Shown here: piece by piece, positions 23,601 to 25,427 of the stretch
How positions within the stretch are numbered: position 1 is the first letter of the stretch
Layout of the letters: each line of letters starts with the position of its first letter
From: JAMWCX01 sp964352425
Lineage (GTDB): Bacteria; Omnitrophota; Gorgyraeia; 2-01-FULL-45-10
Reading direction: 5' to 3'
Length of the DNA stretch: 25,427 bases
Assembly (NCBI GenBank): GCA_964352425.1
Contig: CAYGRZ010000024.1
Coordinates: 1-25,427 of the forward strand
Notes under the pieces: model-generated
The model's database searches: none
The model's input: only the letters and a program-made list of their open reading frames with translations
What the model was told of the DNA's origin: nothing
Made by a program: the position numbers and the translations under genes

Positions 23601-25427
23601 CGGGTCGGGATCGGGTATTAATTCCACCTTCTTTTTCCAATCATTGCTGGGCGGCTGCTTGCCCGGCAGATCTATGTTCCAGAGGAACTTGCCGTACTTG
23701 TCGTTCAGGATATCCGGGTTCTCCGCGTAGAGGCGCAGCCCCGCCTCATCGCCGTAGGCGTCGTAGCTCCTCGTAACCATCGTGACATCATGGGCGGCGA
23801 GGAAGCTGTCCCAGGTCGCGCCGCCCTCCCAGTAGGCCGCCATGGTCCCTTCCGGCAGGTCGCTCGTGCCGTACCAGAAACCGTCGTTCTCCTTATCGCC
23901 GTACTCGTTGGCCATGGCGTTTATAATGCCGCTGTACATCTCGCTCCCGAATATCGACGAGCTTGCGCCCGCGATCGCCGCAAGCTGTTCGTCGGTCAAC
24001 TCCGTACCGGCGCCGGGCCTGACGTAGGTCAGGACGAAACCGTCCCAGTTGTCCGTGAACTGGCGCTTCGTGACGAGCACTTCGCGGTTATCCTCGAGGA
24101 CCTTCAGATTGCCGAAATCATCCACCGCGGTGACGACGACATAGTGATCGCCGCCGACGTGCGCCAGCACCTTCGCGCCGTCCTTGACGAGCGCCTGGAG
24201 CCGGCTGAAATCTATCATGTACGCGTAGGACTCGGCGACGTCGCGCATGCTCCGCGCCGATATCATGAGCTCGCCCTCGGGCGCGGCCGGTATGATGCCG
24301 GACTGTATATCCTTTATGATCGCCTGCGCGGCCAGAGCGGCGTAGCCCATCGCCGCATTGCCGAACTGGCTTACGAAGAAGGCAACGGCGTCGAACGCGC
24401 ACGCCGCGAAATGCTCCGGCTGGGCGGCAAGCCATCCGGTGACGGCCGATACCGCCGCCGGCATATTCGTTTCAAGCCATGCGCGCACCCTGCCGATAAT
24501 GTCCTGGCGCACCGCGGCGCTGACGGCCCGCTCGCCTATCCTCACCACGCTTATCGACTCCGCAGCGGCCTGGCCCCTGCGCGAGTCGGCGATGAGCTCG
24601 AGCGTGATGTCACCGGCGGCGAGGTCCATGGCGTCCTTGAGGCTTCCGAGCCGGACCGGGTTCAAGGGATCGGTCTTGTCCCAGAATTCGGTGCCCTCGC
24701 CGATATAGACCTTAGCGGTACCGATCACGATATAGGCCGCCTCTTCGGTGATAGGCTGCTGCGGGGCTTCCGGTATCATGGCGGCGCCGGTCACCGAAAC
24801 AGTGACTGCAACCAGTCCCGAGGCGGTCCTCTCGGCTTCGACGACGAGGTATGTATGAGTGCCGTCCTCCTCATTCTTATCGATAAGATCGAATAACGCC
24901 TCCGCGCCTCCGGCAAGGTCCTGCCCGTCCCTGCCAACGATCCGGGCTCCTGTGAGGCTGAATGACTTTCCTCCCACGCTGACGGTTTTTGCGCCGCGGT
25001 TCGGGGACGTCGCCATGCCGTTAACGCTCTCCAACGTCCCGCCCGTCGAAAGCTCTATCCGGCTGACCGTCCATACGGAGCCCTCGCTTGCCGAGAGCGT
25101 GATGCCCGCGTACGTCGGCATCGCGCCGTTTGCCGCATTGGCGAGGCAGGTATCCTGCAGGTCTTTCCACTCGATCTCATTGCCCGCGCCGTCGAATATC
25201 GTCGCGCCGGACGCGTCGAATGTTATCCCGCCGAGGCCCTCCAGCGTGAACGCGCCGCCGGTCCCCGGCGTTATGTTGCCGCTCGCCGACATCATAAGGT
25301 CCGATTCGAGTTCGGTAAGAACATTCTCCGTCTCGGTCACCGTCCGCACGGTATCGACGACGCGGTTGCCGTCCTGATCATCCCTGAATGTCAGGCGCAC
25401 GGAGGTCGGGGTGTCCTTGTAATGGTT
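1806..25427 (-). CDS. Giant multidomain protein with SecA-like motor, 3' part (at least 7,873 aa)
   Basis: A single uninterrupted frame runs from the right edge of the window to TAA at 1806-1808. The frame is still open upstream of the GTG at 25398-25400 (nine more codons to the edge), so the true start is outside the window. Features in order are: C39-like peptidase (about 330-472), polyproline run (986-999), Ala-rich helical region (about 1216-1760), beta-rich stretches, internal repeats (from 2922, 3218, 3826 and 5000), hydrophobic Gly/Ala-rich region (about 4377-4706), divergent SecA DEAD motor (about 5571-6240), hydrophobic hairpin (about 6876-6923), Ala/Pro linker, winged-helix-like segment, JAMM-like motif (7550-7562) and a terminal alpha/beta domain. 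Giant proteins with membrane segments plus divergent SecA domains are established in Omnitrophota, where roles in attachment and predation have been proposed. Whether this one is secreted, membrane-anchored or cytoplasmic cannot be settled without its N-terminus. A terminator 67 nt past the stop shows that it ends a transcription unit. Confidence 0.96.
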   Translation of the reverse strand, partial: NHYKDTPTSVRLTFRDDQDGNRVVDTVRTVTETENVLTELESDLMMSASGNITPGTGGAFTLEGLGGITFDASGATIFDGAGNEIEWKDLQDTCLANAANGAMPTYAGITLSASEGSVWTVSRIELSTGGTLESVNGMATSPNRGAKTVSVGGKSFSLTGARIVGRDGQDLAGGAEALFDLIDKNEEDGTHTYLVVEAERTASGLVAVTVSVTGAAMIPEAPQQPITEEAAYIVIGTAKVYIGEGTEFWDKTDPLNPVRLGSLKDAMDLAAGDITLELIADSRRGQAAAESISVVRIGERAVSAAVRQDIIGRVRAWLETNMPAAVSAVTGWLAAQPEHFAACAFDAVAFFVSQFGNAAMGYAALAAQAIIKDIQSGIIPAAPEGELMISARSMRDVAESYAYMIDFSRLQALVKDGAKVLAHVGGDHYVVVTAVDDFGNLKVLEDNREVLVTKRQFTDNWDGFVLTYVRPGAGTELTDEQLAAIAGASSSIFGSEMYSGIINAMANEYGDKENDGFWYGTSDLPEGTMAAYWEGGATWDSFLAAHDVTMVTRSYDAYGDEAGLRLYAENPDILNDKYGKFLWNIDLPGKQPPSNDWKKKVELIPDPDPLGSGTGYRITYYTKDEFGKFTDAGLVLQYSPKVADASGKKVWKLYSVWSPKFDYKRSSGTTRSRTTLNGLLHMIIDPAKPAIPINSYQVVKAYGMLRDYTPSMGGPAIKGALTLYGEARDKFKADEAEFMHSDALGLESAAWALNTSVKSKLENFWDAAKNNIENYITEMGDDWKMMADQTYTTITSYLDAGKAYIYACLDHWITDKPFPAQLELPNGWSGELSDVTDEQKTQLINQIIAAVPGWSPLPVSGAELFGDLHSTWEAGGAMYNLIASAFDTTALAQEKDRLDRLFAGQIAMITYLSSTATYSGAVGNELNDRIKKIDDAIAVIAGLLNEAWLTGAGDAATLPGNLSATIKDSLTQAKDALLKMRDLMKTPPPPPPGVPPPDPSAQDLVSQAFAAIKASLAGVQAKMDTALGGLITDLGTKKSGFLSAATGVRDAALALEVATFKPNKAPADASGTTANGAGWTGDTTFTITRRYELENSYDGMYGETRISMGEWEAGMPALPPRTDLLFIWEYDTHLSGYGYVPITINFDPASHRYVIPAEADSAQNRGDLYFKSVTGPGYIHVDPTADISVRGWPSWSNIYLEIKGPPRYLLNAKRTLRNIGMQRTSAANSAVAAYTDSMKQIGAGLSATINDLRDRYKDLASTAAGELKAAAAKERDLLSAVETISTQVSDEYDAAVRKLQDAYGNISEEKTIEDALLAAVDAGALAANTGFEPSDFGAGFWSAERDKRLGFTVGNAFVKGYLELAMENINGIFKVSLTSQDVADMMALVRNTVTHVFRRSDITLANGSAGIDWADIESTCGPLAAEIGLVQSSLNLLPPSSLTSNAGDFYTKAVDAEAKAKIVFDKAEAARAGADQAVAIALRLEQEKLLQLNAADPTKYSAAYNKAKDARVKAEIAAKDAAGVYELARSIYGDATRASAAATDFKALAGAFGTEVYAAQTAATDAKNAIDAMNTKLAAVRNAAGIASTTPAAYATMVGDFVQAYNTAREKVSAAREKAEKVDAMAGKMASDSSGAYDLLQSVNSRITDPSGLQAAVTALASSAADAKSKAGAAQTAVAAAGAGGGILTLAGELVTAANAADTAASVISSTGVTDLTSALTPGGAIDKARDADIDADACTPETAKAVEKMAGIRKAFTDLTVKVINNSWTYSDIDPLANEIANLGVTTFGVIGSYKAKLEGNESYAGGTGGKIGGMLAFLGNYLNGLQTQPPVSTGVALFGEVMGGTTTGDSLHAGATYRTWFGGGPTTAWVSVIAQQAPVTALGVPIATNTTQMNALYLRAQTDLWNNVGKYRSDSMAGYYDPYFARTFTSAANPYSSEEVSVIAADPYNVGSRSDVSSHSLIAGTDLFYPALIARNNSLAVSFGTYAKMKFDKIKNVYNSSVRHLIYFTASRLDQDADGYYNGQKSLFDHIRSEELAKALQDLNTTLNGLDMQEANALRGYVLQLRDMAKLYYKSVEAAIRSAGNSSYTYPGAVFDLPSDFTTLSLVTLRGYVTTFEALVSNAQSFGSAEVSGSAALTAVRSRALDTLQKTYDEGQPSIQKTLAKIAGQKATAHTNYYKQVADINDRRDTLVKMAMELRDNTKKEVENAKALALGLLDKNLKVETTVTTKKVLHYPGGGAPSVEHIKERSIRIKTTDGTGAVIADTTTVETNPDNDVPANYLALGWTDVAATAADVVTTTKDYEGGILKNLFDPITSTASANEKLAKMILPGAGDARLALLGNRAVSIKDILSRDNWRVAAMDVYEAVGNVMVGWLTDKVEGGVSEEMYASARKFQLGDGVNPGNLEQVLVSIGKGLWKAAQSESWDTTQGGFGNADSEYLKEAFGAKTLKEASAMADAGQVRDLDLAIELIARLKGVRAIKNLGDRTALQGNIGKGGVQFSVKGRAVMSVGMEKYTVRDANGTERTRSRTSAGWKEFTYTAQDPVKTKDGKETDVSKSNRYVVTEKNYDQFGKSRTAQYEGSYVMKDGALTFKFRGKAVATGKDIDIAGLTAAQVKTVFAGLKDKGQAQEFRSVGAYQSGGREYTEKRVAIDKATGKETLIDVVVTTRTLSLGGDDTRTEVTASDGTSSVSETRTKMVKDPVTGKLVKIEVTLSKSTALGEDGKPVSSSYITIETSDGKRFTKAGGPADVSKFTADVLKESAGMGAAGVAPSKALAMSENFSKAGHKNVTMEIGDRVFRSQEVEKEGGKTERLMFAQFKGLDGSSAQAVVARDGRLTMGDSSFNRIESGASKIDFGGKDAAEQFMTLAASSGMSRGQQLEATLFNSDGSATFNINATFTSAPAGGRAAVYDGAVTAYKPGVNFAVVINLKGEVNVIAQMFAAAGLTAETLKVDANGKLTPACVKELLKFGGAAVAVGMEFQIVDVRTGEGRGGKVAEVNNKGEAVKFSNVFDAGVNANMVIMRESAGSLDAAGVAAFFGRCQEAADMIKFKNGKIIDASVQEALAFAGIDIGQTIRIREMATGVMVEEKVAEVQGGKATAMEVMRIDLGGAALDMTQMKAPAVSVGLTATLFGTLSQLSQGMGDQLLGNKIKSDFAAIDNKTLGEALKSAGVDTAKLTARDADGKLNDDNTLKLGVAIWSVLAANETLGNKALMDSKFAAGSGLAGQTRAEALNARLVSEGFTGGLEGAKKSGDIGAIMNAFAAFGKNEKIETAKGTLNDVIKGGSFAGRSVREADNMVIGGDIDKLFKGSFEEMDNAVAALETGKNITQLAASPFRTTEMEKGPFSGMTGDRAAEAYLREKFGETRTVAELFRGTAADMTLAAVALNAVGNIVEKAESKFRTETLKTGIGLFNDQKGDGAADIWNAQNGITNETISALYASGDMGKIIQATDALGAVAGLVQDAGSDFRSSKMTSGMYQGMTGDGGANEVLKSRGETREVKKLLSSDNIKDVVARVNALGVASQRFADSITRPTASETVEVKVNGATRSIDAVTSQSGSIEMGGITRNYYSKETGNFLFAESFTQTGKVTLTGGMGSATYDRVDRKVELGKTTEAALGTGLLERQGQMLMSGGKFVAQATDIAGKKAWLFTPDRALAKVGDFMGYTAYDMGTSTLIGTYIIKATGSFNDVDGRNILIASVEITTASDRWKGSAVAAEFFKDAGKTVLFADGKSIGGGVEVTKALAAELANAGVSGIRVGDKILAITEGKKSAYIQKGATTEMLVNVVEGKDGETLLKAYDKVLYIAAVKAELKNFGINTADNTISAFGGTLPITKETAEKFAYIQKNGTDNEKVALYQAVYGACSGVNSFTVNVEAGTIEAFGKTFAMDAASAGKFAAIRSGNNFDDRLLLFNALSTLADSGRTGTLSMQYDQKANTSFIQAVINCAGKPLTVSFGEKKESFDRIVTLNISADGSARLNADMKMRVIGELKVRQPDGTIKSFTDGTCTIKAGGDIQFGSGGVMNLMSGTVKLQGSASIRQYTVRVSKAQPGGGEGKAGGGLNRINVTGEGIMYNSEVGIEGGAVVMREGDVFEFGAGASIKILGKGETQAKTYRETVCMDSGRVKLLSWKSCGRQCQEEFLSRINELLADSAGVYTESAWTGVTGGRDVTAELTSLRDGIVNGSIGYEKAMAIVSGIGKVNSFSFGGVQTCNVEKELKKDTVEVKGLIKLGGKIGAVGAKYDQAIKSGDQFAALDVLISRDFSMAQLAANVWDIKDEKLIKGTTAIDRASWMTGTKITTIDQFYDVLMTGAKETVAKVEKQAGDDIKFIAGYKGTGGSLAAGWHQMRDNGTFIQRWSYWQSWVLSVGTVDSYDSPWQIAGDWALAAVTIATLGASSGATVSFKVGAAGFNIFKAAFWTQRGITVGAKVAATAQGMLKLGVGGAKVYMYATAGKTALTAIFTGELPTLGEFAQSMALSAKQGFKIGMGMGLGFGAASTLVGVFSIGAKLRSFGAAIGSIGWVSKATPFLSKVAGVMGFGARAATTPALLRVTVSIARAAAITTTVTYINVYLNRDLVFKDGKFSFDLFKEGVNKVNRTDAITSGIIAGLAVAYILSPQGIGHIFGRGTGGIKEGFAQKVNKLAGETTGKVNVFGKTFQVRPGAFAGVEAMALQGVVTFTYISPMFTIFTPMARAVVDAVFAAGETGRGFWGTLNTFYWSIDIKTSDGQYSIFSREGAKQFGEEIIMSIPEGWKTGFVVQPLIGVLSLEAAAAKVAQGGVRGTWNAMGAYCEKSLSGLAKAITSPIDFIARVSVSVCRVLAGKGETTFLKELQLNYMKAAKNSQVVMSQLRSRGLGGRILTEINNNGYIAGFVTLIDTGLRSVAKYDSTTGKQLREVGLAKWMVTAISWGALFSMRGISMSREGDAIMKAAKAKIQEAGTTGGDLSVRFAAKNIRTRVGQEAEIYRVALELMNRVDALGGGKEGMVKAQAELQKEIDVEAAEIKLELKKLSRDPATRKFSQERARQALDRMNVKSEVADRDIESARRFNKAVSRINNTRLVEGKLDAELISKVNSEAAKIKTELKKLSRDPATGKFSQERARQALDKMGLKGEVSEKDLTGARRFNKAVSKIDNMRLVEGKLEGGGLALRLMNDMVRQALVEHMQASGAELDIDDVVDAINKAREPGDTMTLERSGYGKYEFNKTDALAVAGQRVLSGMGRQQLAEIGLRNIKAENKTITWEGRTIFTEVLRPAAFARLMGTWRLLSFTARKLVLQLNENATVQGAKKRTKGFKEGTLETPQVITINGIEYKLTHSLDVVNVKRVLAEIASRWTSTGALMRDLESVGKKSFAWAEGMSNVIKGRRNYVETAYKMYKDTAAKRKRKAESAANEAEKADIANAFIDALKSNLAPSKVFAEVRKFKENQARLRSEFESLAQAVRLSDMAKIMAKYGKGSKAEADAASKYIAKNLGGQLDKLEEYRLPYAEVYLRNVIKEWGSKLEGTNMTCEKFYEANKDAINKKCKEADAEFTKLDKKGLSLKKDGEELTVAGKKELLRYIKKRLAFAEKDSHRLSGAESYALAVTITERVSTHKLDIQQRMMTYLFMEGKNVGLVVGAGKTNVFIASMIMHRFLLGDSFKGDIMAEANVGQYANKEAYRTMFELGRIKAVEITQDHLAGKKGSEQAVIDAFNGEEVGGMKKIALLTNEIAGHLANRWSENLRLKEAMLSARIRMVDEYHAGLQSTMTAIIGKNPIDFNPIKYIEHAEKLRIVDAARDIILKEAVRVEKVLRDKATNEFTASTKDGRELKDGKDLFYTVTGKGQEAAIYMSKGLEAAFREAGIATSVARSVIMAEEAFEKGEQFDYGMKGTDKAIHPVNNNQLAANETYQDTYLTIALARKEGKTDAEMAKYVKMSTTNKSSAISLLMGARRVRAFGASGTIAGLDSIAQAKMGSRTVNLSATTFEDILKLKGSYGMITVTGNGFGRRFAAVENAVSVLGMEMGKITRDSFDNLREEQVKKLQENGIELAELKADIGKLFAVVDTAAGRSITGETVFIAKKDMGEAVCNFFEAALKDAVAEKLRGRANDAAIKDAVRDAVNIIRPGSDRSVIETLEKECNIKVEVTDGSGKKTSIGKIVVMGSRAFTGVDFGVAANEAKLPPAKMVMMVLDAHELAGDLFTQLLGRVGRHGYDKNADYLLDYDASKMTEFINRVKDPDIAKHMSKMSKEDAAKIAELVAKGNAMTGEDMLKVSASYMQARQISEAAKFSLPEAYRNIFVVGILQTMLETKDAGFEADRVTVERLLEDVLAFRTSDEAMGFIARTEKGFGDDFNRNTIDNTIREAYSVLDRLSGKVHSKAARDAMRFQEKMLGEVGNRKGVKDYDKIVTIRDRSFHEVIGFRDIIGIGKALAENIMPAEEIERVASIATVRNGEALKAKLDPTGSKAVTPYEIMSRAQEALAKKDFGQSVSSWAEFARSMIPEMGAGAAIVLSMMDKDHTLSLESAAAKAAADHKVELTADDTKQLARFAALTDLMARAEQPEALTLNDLAAIADGYSQDGEILSILCAAVSPAVTFNMAGAMVAMANLNPDFRGIQLSAVPMMAEMAASGNVDAAPLAMLKSMPQDVQRKYSAAIRSLERLNTKFVRNERLQERKIIAESVGRRIPAAWARLRASMAESSLTAAQAAFTRLDSQRAFIRDLGVKDPSKSMANIMPLFAAMPVTAAELQDAINTVNDASGVFSRGPYTVVTVAQLTALAQMKDATARSAALAKIMSPASTKLADAAVALGVEKGGIDKADKGAYTFLVNVARALYLISTTSKPASALASRGYIDKDVAKVLRYGFEAPDGLRLVLNRAADRVATGYRRFKEAHPVAAKFAPMAVPVVGTIALGYVLAPVAGLALGVLGAAKVLGMVQVSTLVSNTVAGTLFKTLPSLIGKYQERARGRQAAGIIDSARALKVADFVMGDVYKALEEAKKAEKEFTVDDLKNVLLKAETVDGKKVVTGESRVSLRDVFEKLCGDAAVADKAAGLADELEGLPMTVESLMGVAGACVKDPGIEAMMVGLAQDINVTGVSIGHLYGIAAACAKDNALLTMITGMGKEIDAQVSAKKISPADADRTNLEIVYGIASATLKQEGQGLDAAMEMLNMHMMIERAKAGEKAPEEEAPLQEKLARADEDIINKDIEDLTAEAKKLEASLTSARLQIASGLLSPKGLAIAQQSVQDLEAELAGITDQIDELNVLLANIKGVAVPSEEDLVKVGVPAPKKIAEEEAAPAAVAVQAPAAEAPGAPSGAAVAAAAPKLGAAETGAEVKKVEVAPAPTVQAAVTDADIAATAIDQIIRNSGGMTVQQVRASLDPDGKAGLKDAAVRNVMNALWAAGILAQPVRDKTMPGHPFIYTLSKGAAANAGASAIANSGRFARKGQTLKIKVDNITYTVTAEAENELVLAALPRATDDAGNAIPADAVRAIDEIANTAENGGVLRYEVGTLIVSPRSETGKKLADRTKEYIPSYESEISFRTEDGRLVLNGMTCNNKWNDADYDIVADIHSHPDDKGGFETDRWNLTQGALAGALFTLVWQGPEALAKILTPSEAPVARPALSVFTETLAPQGRVMDEGVEKAVMTRVFRKVSERESAVRKAALDAIMSLPADIGKASGAGIFAALERALSAGGAAPQPVAFTFDSKSVLDAKGTVKESFAARLAEARKRADLIKVAIMVRPETTADERAKLEELGVTMVQWSDKPSEAVRQAFGGAVGNVGIFLEHTADGNELAMIEADVKAARGTVNDGKIAYAVINRQGSTKDVSEFDADALVVLASIAMKGALLAMGYKQNDPAIKRLSGYFGFWKVFRDIGTALSEYFTAMRKTATSV
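2690..2985 (-). other. Giant protein: JAMM/MPN-like metalloprotease domain
   Basis: The segment IHSHPDDKGGFETDRWNL (about residues 7549-7566) resembles the JAMM zinc signature HSHP-x5-S-E-T-D of JAB/MPN+ proteases. The two His ligands (7550, 7552) and the Asp ligand (7562) are present. The usual Ser is replaced by Phe7559. A candidate upstream Glu lies in RYEVGTLIVSP, about 65 residues earlier, the usual spacing. If zinc binds, activity could be altered by the Ser-to-Phe change; an inactive MPN fold is the alternative. Confidence 0.5.
3190..3440 (-). other. Giant protein: winged-helix-like segment
   Basis: Residues about 7330-7413 read as helix-turn-helix-wing: AATAIDQIIRNSGGMTVQQV, then VRNVMNALWAAGILAQPV and a short beta pair ending PFIYTLS. 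The 'IRN-GGMTVQQVRASL ... LWAAGIL' pattern resembles wHTH domains used for DNA or protein contacts. It lies directly after a low-complexity linker. A DNA-binding role is not established. Confidence 0.4.
3445..3632 (-). other. Giant protein: Ala/Pro/Glu-rich flexible linker
   Basis: A low-complexity stretch (for example AEEEAAPAAVAVQAPAAEAP) of about 60 residues separates an upstream predicted coiled coil (IASGLLSPKGLAIAQQSVQD and neighbours) from the wHTH-like and JAMM-like domains. This composition is typical of a disordered interdomain tether. Confidence 0.75.
4660..4800 (-). other. Giant protein: hydrophobic hairpin, likely transmembrane
   Basis: Residues about 6876-6923 include PMAVPVVGTIALGYVLAPVA followed by GLALGVLGAAKVLGMVQVST. 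There are almost no charges over about 40 residues, enough for one or two membrane-spanning helices. It is preceded by a basic segment (GYRRFKEAHPVAAK) that could fix topology by the positive-inside tendency. Confidence 0.6.
4810..6230 (-). other. Giant protein: helical region after the SecA-like motor
   Basis: About 470 residues of mostly amphipathic helix follow the motor, including MMAEMAASGNVDAAPLAMLK and RKIIAESVGRRIPAAWARLR. No family was recognised. At its start, KGVKDYDKIVTIRDRSF loosely recalls the SecA helical-scaffold sequence around EYDDV-N-QR, so part of it may be a remnant scaffold domain. This is tentative. Confidence 0.35.
6700..8715 (-). other. Giant protein: divergent SecA-family DEAD motor domain
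   Basis: SecA-type motifs appear in the correct order. The Q-motif-like KLDIQQRMM has Gln5599. Walker A VVGAGKT has Lys5621 (Lys codon 8565-8567). NVGQYANKEAYRTMFELG matches SecA's VNDYLAKRDAEW region. LLTNEIAGHLANRW matches GTNNEYGFDYLRDN. Walker B is MVDEYH (Asp5737, Glu5738; SecA has DEVD). Motif III is FGASGT (5936-5941; SecA MTGT). Motif V is GSRAFTGVDFG (Asp6150). Motif VI is QLLGRVGRHG (6182-6191; SecA QL-GRAGRQG). In known SecA the motor hydrolyses ATP to push unfolded proteins through SecYEG. Here the catalytic residues look intact, but the gap from Walker B to motif VI is about 450 residues against about 300 in bacterial SecA, indicating an enlarged middle insertion. What it moves is unknown. 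Confidence 0.85.
8720..9980 (-). other. Giant protein: charged helical region before the motor
   Basis: About 420 residues lie between the 77-residue repeats and the motor. They are Lys/Glu/Ala-rich with long helices, for example AKRKRKAESAANEAEKADIA and SEFESLAQAVRLSDM-type segments, plus a small beta patch around VITINGIEYKLTHSLDVVNV. No family was recognised; a coiled-coil spacer is likely. Confidence 0.4.
9985..10430 (-). repeat. Giant protein: two tandem 77-residue repeats (231-bp period)
   Basis: The units begin at VEAAEIKLELKKLSRDPATR (residue 5000) and at SEAAKIKTELKKLSRDPATG (residue 5077). Both continue KFSQERARQALD, then ARRFNKAVS and RLVEGKL. Identity is high in protein and in DNA (near-identical runs around 10145-10175 and 10376-10406, exactly 231 bp apart), which points to a recent in-frame duplication. 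Confidence 0.95.
11310..12300 (-). other. Giant protein: Gly/Ala-rich hydrophobic region, multiple possible membrane helices
   Basis: Residues about 4377-4706 contain several weakly charged hydrophobic segments: QIAGDWALAAVTIATLGASS, FKIGMGMGLGFGAASTLVGV, ITSGIIAGLAVAYILSP and MALQGVVTFTYISPMFTIFT. GxxxG spacing is frequent. A further candidate (KWMVTAISWGALFSM) lies near 10700. Together they could form a membrane bundle. The moderate hydrophobicity also allows a membrane-inserting or toxin-like helical domain. Confidence 0.55.
13090..13640 (-). other. Giant protein: beta-strand-rich, glycine-rich segment
   Basis: Short alternating strands with turns run through this part, for example RQPDGTIKSFTDGTCTIKAG, GDIQFGSGGVMNLMSGTVKL and GEGIMYNSEVGIEGGAVVMR. 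The periodicity suggests a beta-solenoid or FecR-like beta fold. No definite family can be named. A glycine-rich loop (PGGGEGKAGGG) interrupts it. Confidence 0.4.
13655..13952 (-). repeat. Giant protein: two tandem 55-residue repeats
   Basis: Unit 1 starts NTISAFGGTLPITKETAEKF at residue 3826. Unit 2 starts GTIEAFGKTFAMDAASAGKF 55 residues later. Both continue with A-I-(K/S) ... and end in an ALYQAVYGA/LLFNALSTL helix. Identity is moderate, so this is an older duplication than the 77-residue pair. Confidence 0.75.
14829..15776 (-). repeat. Giant protein: array of five to six degenerate ~63-residue repeats
   Basis: Three clear units begin at SPFRTTEM (nt ~15420), SKFRTETL (~15224) and SDFRSSKM (~15020), 65-68 residues apart. 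Each has G-(F/M/L)-x2-(T/K)GD near position 15, then TR/TV/T-x-x-LL or LF, and an ALNAVG/ALGAVA/ALGVAS helix. Two more divergent units precede them (DSKFAAGSGL... and a unit with FAGRSVREADN). A possible sixth begins at KSDFAAID near 15967. The total of 316 residues fits five units. Confidence 0.75.
16101..16664 (-). repeat. Giant protein: two tandem 94-residue repeats
   Basis: Unit 1 begins PGVNFAVVINLKGEV (residue 2922) and unit 2 begins AGVNANMVIMRESAG, 282 bp apart. Shared elements are a V/A-x-FF/MFAA helix, (D)ANGKL / KNGKI, an ELLKFGG / EALAFAG helix, and V-(D/E)-x-(R)-TGE...KVAEV near the end. The copies are well diverged. Confidence 0.75.
17180..17930 (-). other. Giant protein: beta-rich segment with Thr/Lys/Gly-rich strands
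   Basis: Residues about 2500-2750 carry repeated short strands, for example VGMEKYTVRDANGTERTRSR, VVTEKNYDQFGKSRTAQYEG and VKDPVTGKLVKIEVTLSKST. The NYDQFGKSR piece faintly recalls YD/RHS-type strand turns, but regular YD repeats are not present. A surface-exposed beta structure is possible. Confidence 0.35.
17935..20145 (-). other. Giant protein: mixed helical region, unrecognised
   Basis: About 735 residues with no family recognised. They include an aromatic/Ser-Thr-rich part (YYDPYFARTFTSAANPYSSE), long helices (ALQDLNTTLNGLDMQEANAL), and a Thr-rich beta stretch (VETTVTTKKVLHYPGGG). Acidic Asp-rich turns such as DKARDADIDADA and LDQDADGYYNG resemble calcium-binding loops, but none fits an EF-hand in full. 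Confidence 0.35.
20150..21780 (-). other. Giant protein: alanine-rich helical / coiled-coil region
   Basis: Residues about 1216-1760 are dominated by Ala with regularly spaced Lys, Asp and Glu, for example AKAKIVFDKAEAARAGADQA and AAQTAATDAKNAIDAMNTKL. This TolA-like composition predicts long solvent-exposed helices or coiled coil, suited to a stalk or spacer. Confidence 0.65.
22431..22472 (-). other. Giant protein: polyproline stretch TPPPPPPGVPPPDP
   Basis: Six consecutive prolines and then three more lie within 14 residues (986-999), between two helical segments. Such runs form an extended hinge, and in bacteria they normally need elongation factor EF-P for efficient translation. Confidence 0.9.
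22480..24010 (-). other. Giant protein: mixed region after the peptidase, unrecognised
   Basis: About 510 residues. The first part is rich in Tyr, Trp and Gly (for example ANEYGDKENDGFWYGTSDLP and KVWKLYSVWSPKFDYKR). The second is helical (ENFWDAAKNNIENYITEMGD and RIKKIDDAIAVIAGLLNEAW). No catalytic motif or family was recognised. The aromatic content would suit a carbohydrate- or surface-binding module, but this is speculation. Confidence 0.3.
24012..24440 (-). other. Giant protein: C39-like cysteine peptidase domain
   Basis: Residues about 330-472 follow the C39-like papain-fold pattern. There is a Gln 7 residues before the nucleophile, then the nucleophile in ACAFDAVAFF (Cys343, codon 24399-24401), a helical middle, and KVLAHVGGDHYVVVTAVDDF with His428 (codon 24144-24146). 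KVLEDNRE follows, supplying an acidic residue, and the domain ends in W-GFVLTYV. All three triad positions look filled. C39 enzymes cleave leader peptides or act as general cysteine peptidases. The usual CGP after the nucleophile is CAF here, so this is a divergent member. Confidence 0.7.
24445..25427 (-). other. Giant protein: segment upstream of the peptidase (edge of window)
   Basis: The first half (residues 1-216) is beta-rich with Gly-Thr-Ser turns, such as TPGTGGAFTLEGLGGITFDA and TVSVGGKSFSLTGARIVGRD, resembling extracellular adhesin-like repeats. The second half is helical and leads into the peptidase. No signal peptide or start is visible because the gene continues beyond the edge. 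Confidence 0.45.

Noticed and set aside
25398..25400. GTG as the start of the giant gene
   Set aside because: The frame stays open upstream to the window edge and the sequence reads as continuous beta-rich protein, so the GTG is an internal Val.
1806..25427. Intein or group I/II intron inside the giant gene
   Set aside because: No HINT-type Cys start with a C-terminal His-Asn end and no disruption of the frame was found; the continuous sequence needs no splicing.
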